A stretch of 64,000 nt of DNA from Chrysomallon squamiferum (GCA_012295275.1 CM022677.1:4694715-4758714), one strand, 5' to 3'; positions 46,895-58,356 are shown, counted from the stretch's first letter. The notes: generated from the letters alone by a model not told the origin. Numbers and translations: made by a program.

Positions 46895-47603
46895 CAGGGT
46901 GGCCCAGATGTAACCGAACCCGAAAGCTCAATCGATGATCACTGATTTCAAGTCTGCTTCACGAAGTACCGAAGCGATCGATATCAGGGAGAACTGGTAA
47001 AGAGACTTCACGTGCATGGCTGTGTTAACCGGTTTCGTCATCACCACTGAAAGTGTTGCAAAGCCTATTTAAGAGAGGACGGAAACCTTCTTCTTTGATA
47101 GTCTTCGTTTTATCATTTTTGTCGCCCTCTTTCATTTAACAGACATGGCCAACACACGACACACTTTAAAATTGGAAAAACGTATTCATGCTGTTAAAAG
47201 TTATTATTTGGCAGAGAGGAGTTATAAAAATGTTATTGATCATTGGAATGAATCGTTTGATACACCACCTCCATCAAAATCGTCAATCTACGAATTGGTA
47301 CAAAAATTCAAACGAACTGGCAACGTCGCCGACGCGTATAAACCTGGTGCACCAAGAACAATGAGGACAACTGCCAACCAGGAATTAGTAGCATCATCAT
47401 ACGTCAACAGTCTTGCAAATCCCAGAGACGTGCTTCTGCAGAGCTGCGCATATCACGATCTTCTTTACAACGCATCACGTCAGATATTGGCTTGCACCCA
47501 TATCGTCCGCGGGAACTATGGGCTCAAAAAAAAAGTAACTGAATCAACCATTGAACGATGTCATCACTGTATTACAAATAATGGTTACATCTGGGCCACC
47601 CTG
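46895..47603 (+). mobile_element. Non-autonomous mariner/Tc1-type element, 709 bp
   Basis: Perfect 21-bp terminal inverted repeats (left cagggtggcccagatgtaac plus c; right g plus gttacatctgggccaccctg) are flanked on both sides by TA, the target-site duplication of the Tc1/mariner superfamily. The element keeps the 5' part of its transposase and a short 3' tail, and lacks the middle. Identical ends suggest relatively recent movement or constraint by a transposase supplied from elsewhere. Confidence 0.93.
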
Positions 47604-47621
47604 TATATTGTAAAACAATGA
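47145..47621 (+). pseudogene. Truncated mariner-type transposase (DNA-binding part only)
   Basis: The ATG-initiated frame reads MANTRHTLKLEKRIHAVKSY, then LAERSYKNVIDHWNESF and PPPSKSSIYELVQKFKRTGN, then GAPRTMRTT. This is the helix-turn-helix N-terminal region of mariner-like transposases of the DUF4817 type. After about codon 88 a one-base shift moves the real frame: the neighbouring frame gives ELRISRSSLQRITSDIGLHP then YRPRELWAQKK, the second helix-turn-helix. The DDE catalytic domain is deleted; the sequence resumes with TESTIERCHHCITNNG, a typical C-terminal end. The right inverted repeat encodes the last residues. No catalytic function possible. Confidence 0.85.
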
Positions 47622-48320
47622 CAAAAAAACAACAACAAACAAACAAGTACAATATAGTTTTTAAAATCAATTTTAAGGTTTGAAATATTTCTTACTCTTA
47701 CTACTCTGTTAATGTTAAATATACACTTTAGAGATATGCAGAATTAAATTGTTTCATGACAAGATCAGAAAAAATCAGTAAATTTTTTATTGAATGTAAA
47801 AATATTAGGTGTTCTTCACAAGGATGGAGTATGCACAAAGACTTAATCACTGAACAGTAACTCGAATCATTGAGCTACAAATGATGAGGTATGAATGAAG
47901 TTATATGTACAAACACAAATGTACACATCCATGCAGATAAGAACATACAGATTATTCAGTTAGCAGCTAAAGATCATTGATATGTACCATCCCACATACA
48001 GGAGAGTACATACCATAGTCATTATTATATCAGTGCAAAGAATGCCAAATCCAGCTCTCTTGAAAACAGAAAACTAATTTATTGAACATATATATTTTCA
48101 CAACAGCTAACTTATGCCCTTCATAATAAATATATATAGGAATTATCCCCCTTGATGCTAGATTCTTCATTCATTCATTCATTCATTTCATTGCTATTAA
48201 CTAATAGAAAATTTATATTTACGATGCTATCTTATGAATTAAACTTTTCATTCAAATGGTTACATTTTGTTGGGTTTTTCTAAATAACACATTCACTCTG
48301 GTTTGAAAGATTGTTTTTAA
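47622..48320. other. No gene identified
   Basis: AT-rich sequence without repeats except four ATTC units near 48165. Nothing supported. Confidence 0.4.
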
Positions 48321-48323
48321 TGC

Positions 48324-48480
48324 ACTACTTTGACCACACCCCTTTCAAAGATGGATCACTTTTCTGTGCTTCTCGCAGATTCTTTCTGATCCAGTTAATT
48401 TGTGCAATATAATCAGCAGATGTATTTAACTCGGCAGAACTAAGTGTTTGATCAACAGTAACCACTGCTTGAATAAATTC
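48324..48480 (-). mobile_element. Retroelement fragment (Gypsy-like pol linker)
   Basis: The minus strand reads VDQTLSSAELNTSADYIAQI then NWIRKNLREAQKSDPSLKGV and WSK. The pattern (S/T)xxELxxxQxxDPSLxxxW is typical of the region between RNase H and integrase in Gypsy-type polyproteins. A closely similar stretch lies on the plus strand at 63759-63870 (FKSDPSLKAVCSK). A short fragment. Confidence 0.45.
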
Positions 48481-48683
48481 TCATTCTGCTCTTTCAGATA
48501 TCCTTGACAAACATGAACCAGTTTTCCTTCAAACAGATCTAGTAGAAATGCAGGTTTATGAGATCAAGCCACACCTCTCAGAAACTAGAGGTGAACTGAT
48601 GTCACAGTAATGGTAGCACACATTCCCCCAAATGTCTGAATGATTATATTTTTGCTTTTTGCAGAGTTATTATTTTTTTTTTT

Positions 48684-48860
48684 TTAGCTCTTATACAATA
48701 AGTTATAGCATCTTTTACATTTAGGCTCTGCCAAGCTCCTGTGTCTCAAACACTCGAACATCCTAGGAGGATAACTATTTGGTTGAATATCACAAATAGT
48801 ATCCTCGGACGTATATTTAACTCTTTTCTGTGTGTACATCTCTGGTAATTCTGAAATTTT
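48684..48860 (-). pseudogene. Small cysteine-containing frame, possible IL-17-like cystine-knot fragment
   Basis: The minus-strand frame, possibly beginning at an internal acceptor (aaaatttcag) near 48861, reads ELPEMYTQKRVKYTSEDTIC, DIQPNSYPPRMFECLRHRSL, AEPKCKRCYNLLYKS and stops. Cysteine followed by xxPNxYPPxxxExxC and a CxxC recalls the cystine-knot core of IL-17-family cytokines (C...NRxPxxIxEAxC), which are expanded in molluscs. Spacing is not exact and the final cysteines are missing, so this may be a truncated relic or a chance resemblance. The surrounding segment is retroelement- and duplication-rich. Confidence 0.22.
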
Positions 48861-49149
48861 ATCATTACATTTAGTCTTAATAAAACCTACAGTTTTCTGA
48901 TTATTTTTTTCTCGTATAACAGTTTGAAACAACATGATCATTCATTTTGCAATAGGAACAACTGATGATTGTGTAACATTCTATTTGATTTATTTATATT
49001 TCATAATCAGTTGATAATTTATGTATTTAGTTACTGTTGTTTCATTTTATTTATATTATTATTTTTAAACTTCATTATTATTATTTTTTGTTTGAATAGT
49101 TTTATTTTTATTTATTATTATTATTTTTAAAAACATTATAAATTGTTAC

Positions 49150-49368
49150 TCAGTTTCAATTTTTACGTCAGTTTAGTCAAATCTCTCTTCTGAACAGTTA
49201 ATATTATCTAATTCTGTCTCTAAGCAATAATTAAAAACCATCTGAGTTGTCCTTTAAAATTTCATTATTTCAGATAAATGCAATAATGATTTTGGTTATC
49301 AAGATAACTTATAGTAGAAAGACTTAAAGAAACATCAGAAAGTGAGTTATTTCTGTACATATGTATGT

Positions 49369-49405
<37 letters not shown>

Positions 49406-50250
49406 CACACACACACACACGTTTAACAGAATGGATTTCTTCCTGATAGTTTCCTGCTTTCTTTTCATATAAATGTTTTTGATGTTTTATACAACACTTG
49501 TTTCATTTACAACATTAAAAGGTGTAAAAGTGAATGGAAAGCAGATAACAAAACAGTGGACAAACAAGTAATTTTTATAATTGCATCGTGTATTTAATCT
49601 GATGTTATAATTATGTTTATTAAAACTAATAAATGTTTCTGGTATTATTCAGAATAAATGAAGAAAATGGCTTGTAAGAAACAAGAAGATGGATAAAATA
49701 AAGTTCAGGAAACAGTTCAAGTGATGAAGAAATTAAACAACTGGAGTGTGTACTTAGTTGACTGGAGAACATGTTACCTCTTTTTCACAGAATGGTTATA
49801 CTGGAATTAATGATGGAACAGAAATGAATGAAGATGAATTAATTGCCTTGAGAATACATTTTTATATAAGCAAAGGGACACAACTTTGACTAAAGCTTAT
49901 AATTATTATGACTAAGAATAGTTGCATTCAGTATTAATTAATGAAACTTCAGTTCCTGACACAAATGAAGTCCAGTTTTAAAATCTCATTTTATGCTGAT
50001 TTTAAATCAGTGTTAATGACATCTATATTTTCTGACAGAAATAGGTTCTGTGTTAAAATCTCTCTTTGTGGTTTCAAAACTCAGCACTAATAATTAATGA
50101 CAAGAATAAGTCAAGTCTTAACAGCTCATTTTGTACTGACAAAGGATTAACTTGATTCTGTTTCCTAGAGCAAGGAATGAATTTGTATTTGGGTTTCATA
50201 TATTACTATGAAACATTACCAACTTCTTTATTGCTTATACAAAACATTAA
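49150..50250. repeat. Inverted segmental duplication, arm 1 (with 60455-61160)
   Basis: Matching anchor pieces on the opposite strand at 60455-61160 include: tctgaacagttaatattatc (arm 1, about 49187) against the reverse complement around 61110-61135; tggagaacatgttacctctt (about 49763) against 60900-60925; and tgcttatacaaaacatta (about 50231) against 60450-60475. Order is kept over about 1 kb in inverted orientation. Arm 1 has an extra CA microsatellite at 49374-49420. Confidence 0.7.
49374..49420. repeat. (CA)n microsatellite
   Basis: About 23 CA units with one tg interruption. Confidence 0.95.
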
Positions 50251-50259
50251 ATGCATTGT

Positions 50260-51140
50260 CTTAGTGACAGACATTTATTTTATATTTCAACTGTGTTTTA
50301 ATTTTTCTCAGTTCATAACAGAAAACATATCAAAATGTTGTTTTTGATTTTTCAATCAAATGTACAAATTTAACCTTTTCCTCTAGATTTTTTCATTAAT
50401 TTTTACAGTTATAAAGACAACTATAATTTAGAAATATAAAACAAATCTCTACATAATTAAGTATTTAATGCTCTAGAAACTATTTTATTTTTATGTTTTA
50501 TTACATTATTGTATGATTACTTATAAATACAGCATTAATCAGATGTAACAAATTAAAAACAAATTACTCCATATAACTGATAGTCTTTGTGTTTCAGTTG
50601 AATTGGTTCTGAATGAGACTGTTGCAGTTACCAACAAATTTAAAACTGCTTTTGGATCCCCCAATTAGTAATTTTTGTTAGGATTAAGTTTAAACTTAAA
50701 TTAATCTCAGTATAAGAGAAATGGTTAGTGTTAGGGATATTTTAAATATAAACTGATCTCAAGAAATTCTAAAATTGTAAAACTCAGTGGAAGTTAAGAA
50801 ATATATATATAAATAATAAGAAGAAGAAGAAAAAAAATTACCTTAATTTAATATATTTTTCATCGGAAGAGATGTTTATTGCATTCGTAACAGTTCATTC
50901 AATTTTATCTTAAAACAGCATTAATAACGAAAAACAAGACAATAACAGAAAATGAAAAAATAATATTTATTTTAAAAGATATCAACATTAGTAATTATAA
51001 CTTAAACAACAAGTGTAAGTTAAATAGATATTTCTCTGTACAGAAGACACAGCAGGTACAGATCTAGGGTGTGGTGTGTTAACATATTTGTGTGATGAGA
51101 AAATACTCCAAATGTTCTCTTACTCCTCTACCATATAAAA
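50260..51140. other. No gene identified
   Basis: AT-rich sequence with no coding or repeat signal. Confidence 0.4.
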
Positions 51141-51144
51141 CTTT

Positions 51145-51151
<7 letters not shown>

Positions 51152-51222
<71 letters not shown>
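51152..51222. repeat. (CT)n-(CA)n compound microsatellite
   Basis: About 21 CT units directly followed by about 14 CA units. Confidence 0.96.
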
Positions 51223-51226
<4 letters not shown>

Positions 51227-51514
51227 TGATAACACACACACATACATAAACACAGACACTCACAAATGTTTACTATCAAAAGTGTACTGAGATTGCCAGC
51301 ATCCTATTTCATGTATAAAATCCAGAATTTTCACCTGCTTAATAAAATAAATGTTTTACTGTATATAAATAAGACTTTTGAACATAAATTTCATGTAATA
51401 ATTAAATGTAGATCAATAAATATCAGAATAAACTGATGTATAACCAAATTCACTGATACTGTGTAATATTATTTCTTGCCAAAGAAAAAGAAACGGAGAT
51501 ATACGAGAAAGAGA

Positions 51515-51603
51515 AAAAGAAATAATAATAATAATATGAAAATAATAGTAATAATAACTTTAATAACCCTTATAAAAATAAAATAACAGCAACAATAAAA
51601 ACA

Positions 51604-51664
<61 letters not shown>

Positions 51665-51835
51665 TAATAATAATAATAAATAAAAACAACAACAACAACA
51701 ATAATAATAATAGTATTAATAATAATAATAATAAATAAAAACAATAATAATAATAATAATAATTATAATGATAAAAACAATAGTAATACAATTCTACTAC
51801 TACTACTACTAATAATAATAATAGTAATAACAGTG
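51515..51835. repeat. AAT-rich compound trinucleotide tract
   Basis: AAT units mixed with AAC, AGT and ACT runs over about 320 bp. Confidence 0.95.
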
Positions 51836-52029
51836 GTAAAACAAAAAACATCTCTTATACCACATTTTTAAAGAAAGGTTCAATTTTTTTGTTTTTGACC
51901 TGCCATTTGACATCCAAAGTATTACTTTTTTTTCTAGTCAGAGTATGAAGATGTTCACTAAAAAATAAAAATAATAAAAATTAATATTAAGAAATTAAAA
52001 TGAAATATGAATGAAATGTTGAATAAAAG

Positions 52030-52398
52030 AAGACACAGACACACACTCACATTTTTAACAATGCTGTTATGGTTAATCTATAAACTAACAGGCTCAGAGA
52101 TCACACACACACACACACACACACCCACACACTCACATTTTTAACAATGCTGTTATGGTTAATCTATAAACTAACAGGCTCAGAGATCACACACACACAT
52201 TTTTAACAATGCTGTTATGGTTAATCTATAAACTAACAGGCTCAGAGATCACACACACACACACACACACATTTTTAACAATGCTGTTATGGTTAATCTA
52301 TAAACTAACAGGCTCAGAGATCACACACACACACACACACACACACACATTTTTAACAATGCTGTTATGGTTAATCTATAAACTAACAGGCTCAGAGA

Positions 52399-52430
<32 letters not shown>

Positions 52431-52478
52431 TTTTAACAATGCTGTTATGGTTAATCTATAAACTAACAGGCTCAGAGA

Positions 52479-52518
<40 letters not shown>

Positions 52519-52757
52519 TTTTAACAATGCTGTTATGGTTAATCTATAAACTAACAGGCTCAGAGATCACACACACACATTTTTATTTTACAACAGGCTC
52601 AGAGATCACACACACACACACACACACACACACATTTTAACAATGCTGTTATGGTTAATCTATAAACTAACAGGCTCAGAGATCACACATCACACACACA
52701 CACACACACACACATAAAATGCTGTTATGGTTAATCTATAAACAACAGGCTCAGAGA

Positions 52758-52805
<48 letters not shown>

Positions 52806-52857
52806 TTTTAACAATGCTGTTATGGTTAATCTATAAACTAACAGGCTCAGAGATCAC
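52030..52857. repeat. VNTR: 45-bp core alternating with variable (CA)n, about 11 copies
   Basis: The core acattttaacaatgctgtta, tggttaatctataaactaac, aggctcagagatca is nearly invariant, while the CA spacer varies from about 3 to 24 units. One copy near 52580 lacks most of its core. Repeated frames reading LLWLIYKLTGSEI are artefacts of the array. Confidence 0.97.
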
Positions 52858-53009
52858 GTCCTGGCCTCAGCTTATAATCAGAATTAATTGTAGTAATGTA
52901 AAATTACTAAGCTGTCTGTTGAATATACTAACACTAGTTTGAGAAAATATCTAAAATGTGCTTAGACTATTTTTACAGAGTATCACCTAAAAAAAATTGT
53001 TAGCAAAGA

Positions 53010-53010
53010 T

Positions 53011-53047
<37 letters not shown>
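53010..53047. repeat. (AAT)n microsatellite
   Basis: About twelve AAT units. AT-rich sequence continues to 53160. Confidence 0.95.
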
Positions 53048-53054
<7 letters not shown>

Positions 53055-53169
53055 GTATCTCTTTAGAAAATCAAATTTAATTTATACTGTTTTTAGTAAT
53101 TAATAAATTAATAATTTAATAATTTAATAAATAAATAAATAAAAACATCCACATTGTTTACATAAACAT

Positions 53170-53375
53170 TAGTTTAACCAATCAAATGCTGAGATTCCGG
53201 GCACCTGCCATCGTATTTGGCTCGAGTTTTGTGACGTCAATCATGCGCTGTGACGACAGTGTTATGGGGTCCTTACACAAAGTTGGTGGAAGTTGCGTAA
53301 ACAAACTTTCGTAAAGGGAGCTCACTTAAAATCTTTTACAGTCACTTCATCTGCTGAAACTGGTAATTTAATAAG
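53170..53375 (+). promoter_or_regulatory. Promoter-like patch with CCAAT and CRE motifs, possible non-coding first exon
   Basis: A locally GC-richer stretch: aaccaatcaa (CCAAT box, 53178-53182), tgacgtca (full CRE, 53232-53239) and a half-CRE tgacgaca (53251). About 135 bp after the CRE stands a donor (aataag|gtaacc, exon end about 53375). The spacing suits a TATA-less promoter with a short 5' untranslated exon, followed by the thrombospondin-repeat exons at 54109 onward on the same strand. CCAAT-CRE spacing of about 50 bp is common in animal promoters. Alternatively it is part of a transposon. Confidence 0.35.
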
Positions 53376-54108
53376 GTAACCATTTTTTTTCACCATTTAA
53401 CTTACATAGGATCTTTGTTGCCCTATTCCCGGAGTATCTGCTATTTTCATATAATTTTTGAGAATCCAACGCAAAAAGAACGTCCAAATATTTTGACCCT
53501 ACAGTATTATGAGTATATGATCTCAGTATTTTCTAATGTAATCTATCGTCCTACAGTAGATGTTGATCACAAGTTTCTCTGTAAAACATAACAACAAAAT
53601 TATTAATATTTATCATGAGAAATAATATTTTAAAAACATCGCAATTCGAAATTCATAAACTTAAATCATTTCAAATAGACTTACTAAAAGTAATTTCACC
53701 AGTATTAACTGCACTTACTTTCCCAACGATTTTATAATCTCGTATACATCCAGTAATATTAAATAATTTTAACTATCCTTCTTTCATTTAGATATTTGGC
53801 TATCACTGTTATACTGTTACTAATTTATTACTTTATATATTAAAATGTATTATAATATTACTGGTTAAGAAATTATATGTATACTGATTTGGCACTTAGA
53901 TGTTGTTATTTCCACCTGACTTAAAGCAGTATTTTTAGGATGTAAATTTTCTTTACTAATAATAACTGATCAGGTTTGCATGCATTGTGCAAATCAGAGT
54001 TCTTTAGTTAAATTAAACATCAGTTTTTCTTTCAAACATTTGACATTCTAGTTTTTATTGATTAAAAGCAAAACCATTATAAGAAATATTAAATTATGAT
54101 CCTTTCAG

Positions 54109-54208
54109 TGTGGTCCCCCTTGGATAAGAATATCTGATTTGTCAGGGTGTGGTCAAGGTGGTGCATGCACAACCACAGAAGCCTGTACTGGAGGATCATG
54201 TAACAGAG
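54109..54208 (+). pseudogene. Cysteine-rich exon preceding a TSP1 repeat
   Basis: Acceptor gatcctttcag, 100 nt, donor cagag|gtgatt. It reads CGPPWIRISDLSGCGQGGAC then TTTEACTGGSCNR plus one base. Five cysteines with a CTGG-like end are compatible with the tail of one thrombospondin type 1 repeat running into the next. The phase (one G left) joins the 54503 exon exactly (GCT, Ala). Likely part of an extracellular protein. Open here, but the neighbours are damaged. Confidence 0.5.
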
Positions 54209-54502
54209 GTGATTATTTTAATTTATATAGCAGGAAGAATTTTAAAATGACCAAGAATTAATTCCTGTGTCTGCTTTCATCAAAATTATAAATCTAGTCA
54301 TATCAATAAAGAGCTTCTTAAATTATTTTTATAATTAGGTGAATTGAATATGTGTTAAATTTGATGAAACTGTCTGCATTTTCTGTCTAACGTCTGAAAT
54401 ACAAAATTATGTGTTTAGCATTTATCTATGACATTGTTAAAAACTATTTAATTCTCAATTTTATTTTATTTATTTATTTATTCTTTAATTTTACTCTTAC
54501 AG

Positions 54503-54695
54503 CTGACCGTGCCTGGACTGCATGGTCACTTCAGAGACTGGGTAGTTGTGGTGAAACATGTGGTAGAGGCACTAGAAGAAGATTTGAGATAAGAACATCA
54601 ACAAATTCTGCACACCTAAGAATGGAGGCAAAGATTGAGGAACAGATGACAGGAGGAATCTTCACGAAGCATGTGAAACAAATGTCTTATGTCCA
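54503..54695 (+). pseudogene. Thrombospondin type 1 repeat exon with frameshift
   Basis: Acceptor ttactcttacag, donor tccag|gtaaca. It reads DRAWTAWSLQRLGSCGETCG then RGTRRRFEIRTSTN: the WxxW, SCGxTCGxGxxxRxR signature of a TSP1 repeat, an adhesion module of secreted and membrane proteins. The expected C-terminal half continues in the next frame from about 54609: CTPKNGGKD, TGA, GTDDRRNLHEACETNVLCP. So the repeat is complete in content but carries one frame change near 54605 and a TGA where a cysteine is expected after GGKD. The continuing first frame (AHLRMEAK...) is not TSP1-like. Pseudogene exon, or an assembly error at two points. Confidence 0.65.
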
Positions 54696-55077
54696 GGTAA
54701 CAAGCAATAATTAAATCAAATATATTCATACTGTAATTTTCTTTTAAACAAATTATAAACAGACAGGTGGCATGTTGTTTCCTGTGAGGCATCTGTTCTA
54801 AGATGACAATAAATAACAATCTCTAGATTGTGAGGAAAGGTGTTGTCACTAAATAATCTGAGGAATAAAATTACTTCTCTGCCTACAAAAGTGAAATGTG
54901 ATTCAAATAATAAAATATTTATTTAATGATTTCTCTAAAATTCAGTTGTTAATGATTTGGTGGAACTTTAAGGCCAATGAATTACATTAGGTTTATTGAA
55001 ATCCATTAAAACCATTACATTTCTAAAGTTATAATGTATATTTTTATTCCATTTATTCAAAACTATTTTTGTTAGTG

Positions 55078-55172
55078 CTTATGTTTATGGTGCCTGATCT
55101 GCAACATGTGGATCTGCTACACTGACTGGTAGAAGGTTATTTAACAATCTAGCTGATGATCCATGCTGATAT
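55078..55172 (+). pseudogene. Degenerate third TSP1 repeat
   Basis: The frame VYGA, TGA, SATCGSATLTGRRLFNNLAD then DPC corresponds to the WSxWSxCSATCGSGxxxRxR start of a thrombospondin repeat, with the tryptophans lost and a stop. It lies 380 bp after the previous TSP1 exon, same strand. Supports a former multi-TSP1 gene. Confidence 0.4.
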
Positions 55173-55179
55173 ATCTAAG

Positions 55180-56600
55180 ATTATGGTATATGTTTTGTTT
55201 TTGGGGTTATTTCTGTGGGTTATATACACACTTATTATTATATTATAAAATAATATATCTTTGTGTAAAATTAAACAATAAACAGATATTTTGAATTTAT
55301 TTCACTGTTTCATTTACAGAATTTACAGCTATTTGAATAATGTAGAATGTTTGTCTATTATCAATGTTTTTATTGAAATTGTTTTCCCATTATTTCTCAT
55401 TCTTGTTATTAATTTTCAGTGGAAATCACAGGGATGATAACCTGATCCTGTCAGAGAATATGGATCATGATATTCAGTTAGTTTCAGAAGACCACTCTGA
55501 GTATTTACAATATTTCTAAAATAATTTTTTGATTTATCTTCATAAAATAATAATAATAATAAAAAAATATTTTTTGTTTAATTAAAAACATCAAATTTTA
55601 GTAATATTAATATTGATTTTTGATTGTGTTTAAAACTTTAAATGATACACATATCTAATGTCATTACATTTTATTTATTGAATTTTTTTTTACTCCACTA
55701 AGTAACAGGCAATCAGACAAAATTGAGATATCAAGTTTCAAGGAAAAGTATATAATATTACATTACATATTAGAATTAAAATTATTTTGGTCATTCTTAT
55801 AATTGTTTCATTTTTTCTATTTGGCTTTTCTTTCTTTTCTTTTTACCATTGATGGTTTCAGTTCCATAATTACTAGTTTTATTTTTATTTTATTTTTATT
55901 TTATTTTTATTTTATTTTATTTTATTTTTTCTACTTTACTTAATTAGGTTTAAAATTAGTAAAAATTACAAACAAATGCATTTTTTGGAATTGCAGTAAT
56001 ATTTTTCTTTGTCTTCTTGCTATGTGATGTTTACCTCAAATAAACTAATTTCAGTCAAACGTTTCTTCACAAAACACTCGCCGCTGTATAGGATGAGCAA
56101 GCACCACATTTATTAAAATATACTGATTAAATATTAATTACCAGAAAACTAATTGAGAACACAATCTGTGGTGTAGTTAATGAAAATCACCTTCATTCTC
56201 CTGCTTAGAAAAAGTATATTTCTGAAATATATACAACACTTTGCCTGGAATTATAAAAATGATATTTTCTTCTATTACTGCCAAGTATCAACTCTTCAGC
56301 TACTGCTGAAAAACGGATACCTAACTCTCTATTTCCCGGCAGCATATTTGGGTTTTTTTAAATTCACAGTTTAGAGATTTAGTTTTAACTGTAATAATAA
56401 TGTGACATTTTATTTTTTATTTTATATTCACTAATATAGTCAATAAACAAATGACGTTAATCATTAGGCACGACCTATATTTCTCATTATCCAATGATCT
56501 TCTATAAAACAAAATGGATTAATACTTAATTAACTGTAGAAACTGATATTCTATTATCTCCCCTAAAAATTAAATTCATAATTATGATTAACATCATTTC
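55180..56600. other. No gene identified
   Basis: AT-rich; TTTTA repeats at 55877-55930. The 64-codon frame at 56180-56374 has no supported identity. Confidence 0.4.
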
Positions 56601-56604
56601 TTTA

Positions 56605-56875
56605 TAGCTGCTGTACAAGAACAACAGTAGCAGTAGTAGTTGCTATACAGATGGACGCACAAGAGCAACAGAAGAAGTAGTAGTAATACAAATGGATGTA
56701 CAAAAGCAACAGCACCAGTAGTAGTAGCAGTACAAGATGATGTATAATAGCAACAAAAGCAGTAGTAGTAGCAATACAAACTAATGAACAGTAACTACAG
56801 CAACAGTCCCAGTAGCAGTACAATTGGATGTATAATATAGACAGAAGCAGTAGTAGTTGCTGTACAAGTGGATGG
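56605..56875. repeat. Imperfect repeat of GTA/GCA trinucleotides with 60-70-bp periodicity
   Basis: Blocks of agcaacag and cagtagtagtagcaatacaa alternate with acaagtggatg/acagatggacg linkers, about four to five times. Confidence 0.8.
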
Positions 56876-57133
56876 TTAATCAGTAATTGAGTTGGACTGC
56901 AGCAGAACTTATAATAATGCTGATTGGATGGATATGTTTATTACAGATGAAATCATTGGTCACTGTTTTATAATTCAGCCAATTATGTTTGGTGTTGGAT
57001 TTGTGAATGGAACTCTCTCGGAAGGAGTGCTTGTTATTCATGTTTTTTGGAGTAATGTATTGTTGTAAGTGTGGGCTTGACGATGGATTTTATCTTGGTA
57101 CAGAGAGTTGTTGTTAATTTCTTTTTCATTTGA

Positions 57134-57307
57134 AGACGCCAACCGAAAGTTACAAAATGTACAGCAGATGGATGGATGGATGAAATTAAAGTGTTAGTAG
57201 AATATTATAGATTTGGAAAAATAAACAGTGATAGCATTATCATTGCAGGAAAGTTAAGGGTCCATCCTGATAAAGTGTTCAGTGAACTCGGCGTTGATGA
57301 AAGATGA
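57134..57307 (+). pseudogene. Unassigned coding-like fragment
   Basis: One frame reads CTADGWMDEIKVLVEYYRFG, KINSDSIIIAGKLRVHPDKV and FSELGVDER before TGA. The pieces after it (VFKLPDGADLCHRDVTYLLN, then a stop) look similarly coding-like, in another frame, to about 57540. Balanced composition in otherwise AT-rich DNA suggests a decayed transposon or exon. Family not recognised. Confidence 0.3.
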
Positions 57308-57699
57308 TAGAATAGCGACTTTGCTAACGAAAATATATAAAAGACGAACTTGCAGCCGTATAATGTTAGTGTTTAAGTTACCAGACGGAGCTGATTTGTG
57401 TCACAGAGATGTGACATATTTGTTAAACAAGTAAATGATAACGATTCAAGAGTTGGCATTAATTTATGTAGTGGAGGAAAATAAAGTGATTTATATACAA
57501 AAGCGAAATAATCAGCGTGTTTGTGGTACATTTCGAGGTTTATTTAAAAAAAATAATAGTTAATTCAGCTGTTCTTGACAGTGCATATAGTTCAACGGTT
57601 GCCAGTGAAAGGTATAGTGAAAACTGTTTTAAGACAAAGCTTAACTGAGTTTGTAGTAATAGGAGAAAGAAACTAAAGTAAATGAAACAAAGGAAAGAC

Positions 57700-58355
57700 A
57701 AAAGACAAATGTTTTTATTTACTGGCTGCTGCAGCTCTAGCTAATTTTTAATCTAGAAACTAAATATAATTGCAAGTTTAGTCATTTATATCCTTTTCTT
57801 TGTAGATTTTTAAATTTCCAGTTCATTCTTACTGAACAGTCATCAATAATGTCTAGTTTCATTTGAGTGACAAAAAAGACATTAACATAACAAGTTCATT
57901 TCACACCTAATTGCTTTCTTGTTTGGTATTAATCAACCCAGAACATTTATCTCTAGGTGTTTCTCCGTGTCTTTTATTTATATAACTTTTCTGTTTAAAC
58001 TTTCCTGACTTTACTTTTCTATATATTTACTAGTCAGTCTTTCTTTTTTATCCGTCATAAATCCAGTTTTTTAATTATTTGTGGTCATTCTCACTTAATT
58101 GCTAATATTTGTTTGTGAAAATAATGTTAATCTGCTTACAGAAATAAAAATATTTCTTTAGTAATAAAATATGATATTATAACTGCACCTGTCTGTAATT
58201 ACTGATATAATTTCTGGTGTATCAAATAGAAAATTACTTCTCATCTTGTATTAAATCATAACAGCTGAGACAGAGATACTCAACAGATAATGAGGAATGA
58301 TGCAGTAAGCCTTTCAGCCATGTGATTGCAGGTATTGGTAGATAAACTTTATGAC
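57700..58355. other. No gene identified
   Basis: AT-rich sequence between the fragment above and the assembly gap. Confidence 0.4.
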
Positions 58356-58356
58356 A

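Noticed and set aside
51469-51851. Tyr/Leu/Ile-rich antisense frames
   Set aside because: Encoded by the AAT/AAC/ACT compound repeat.
52209-52436. Repetitive protein frame LLWLIYKLTGSEITHTH
   Set aside because: Product of the 45-bp VNTR core with CA spacers; no start or splice evidence.
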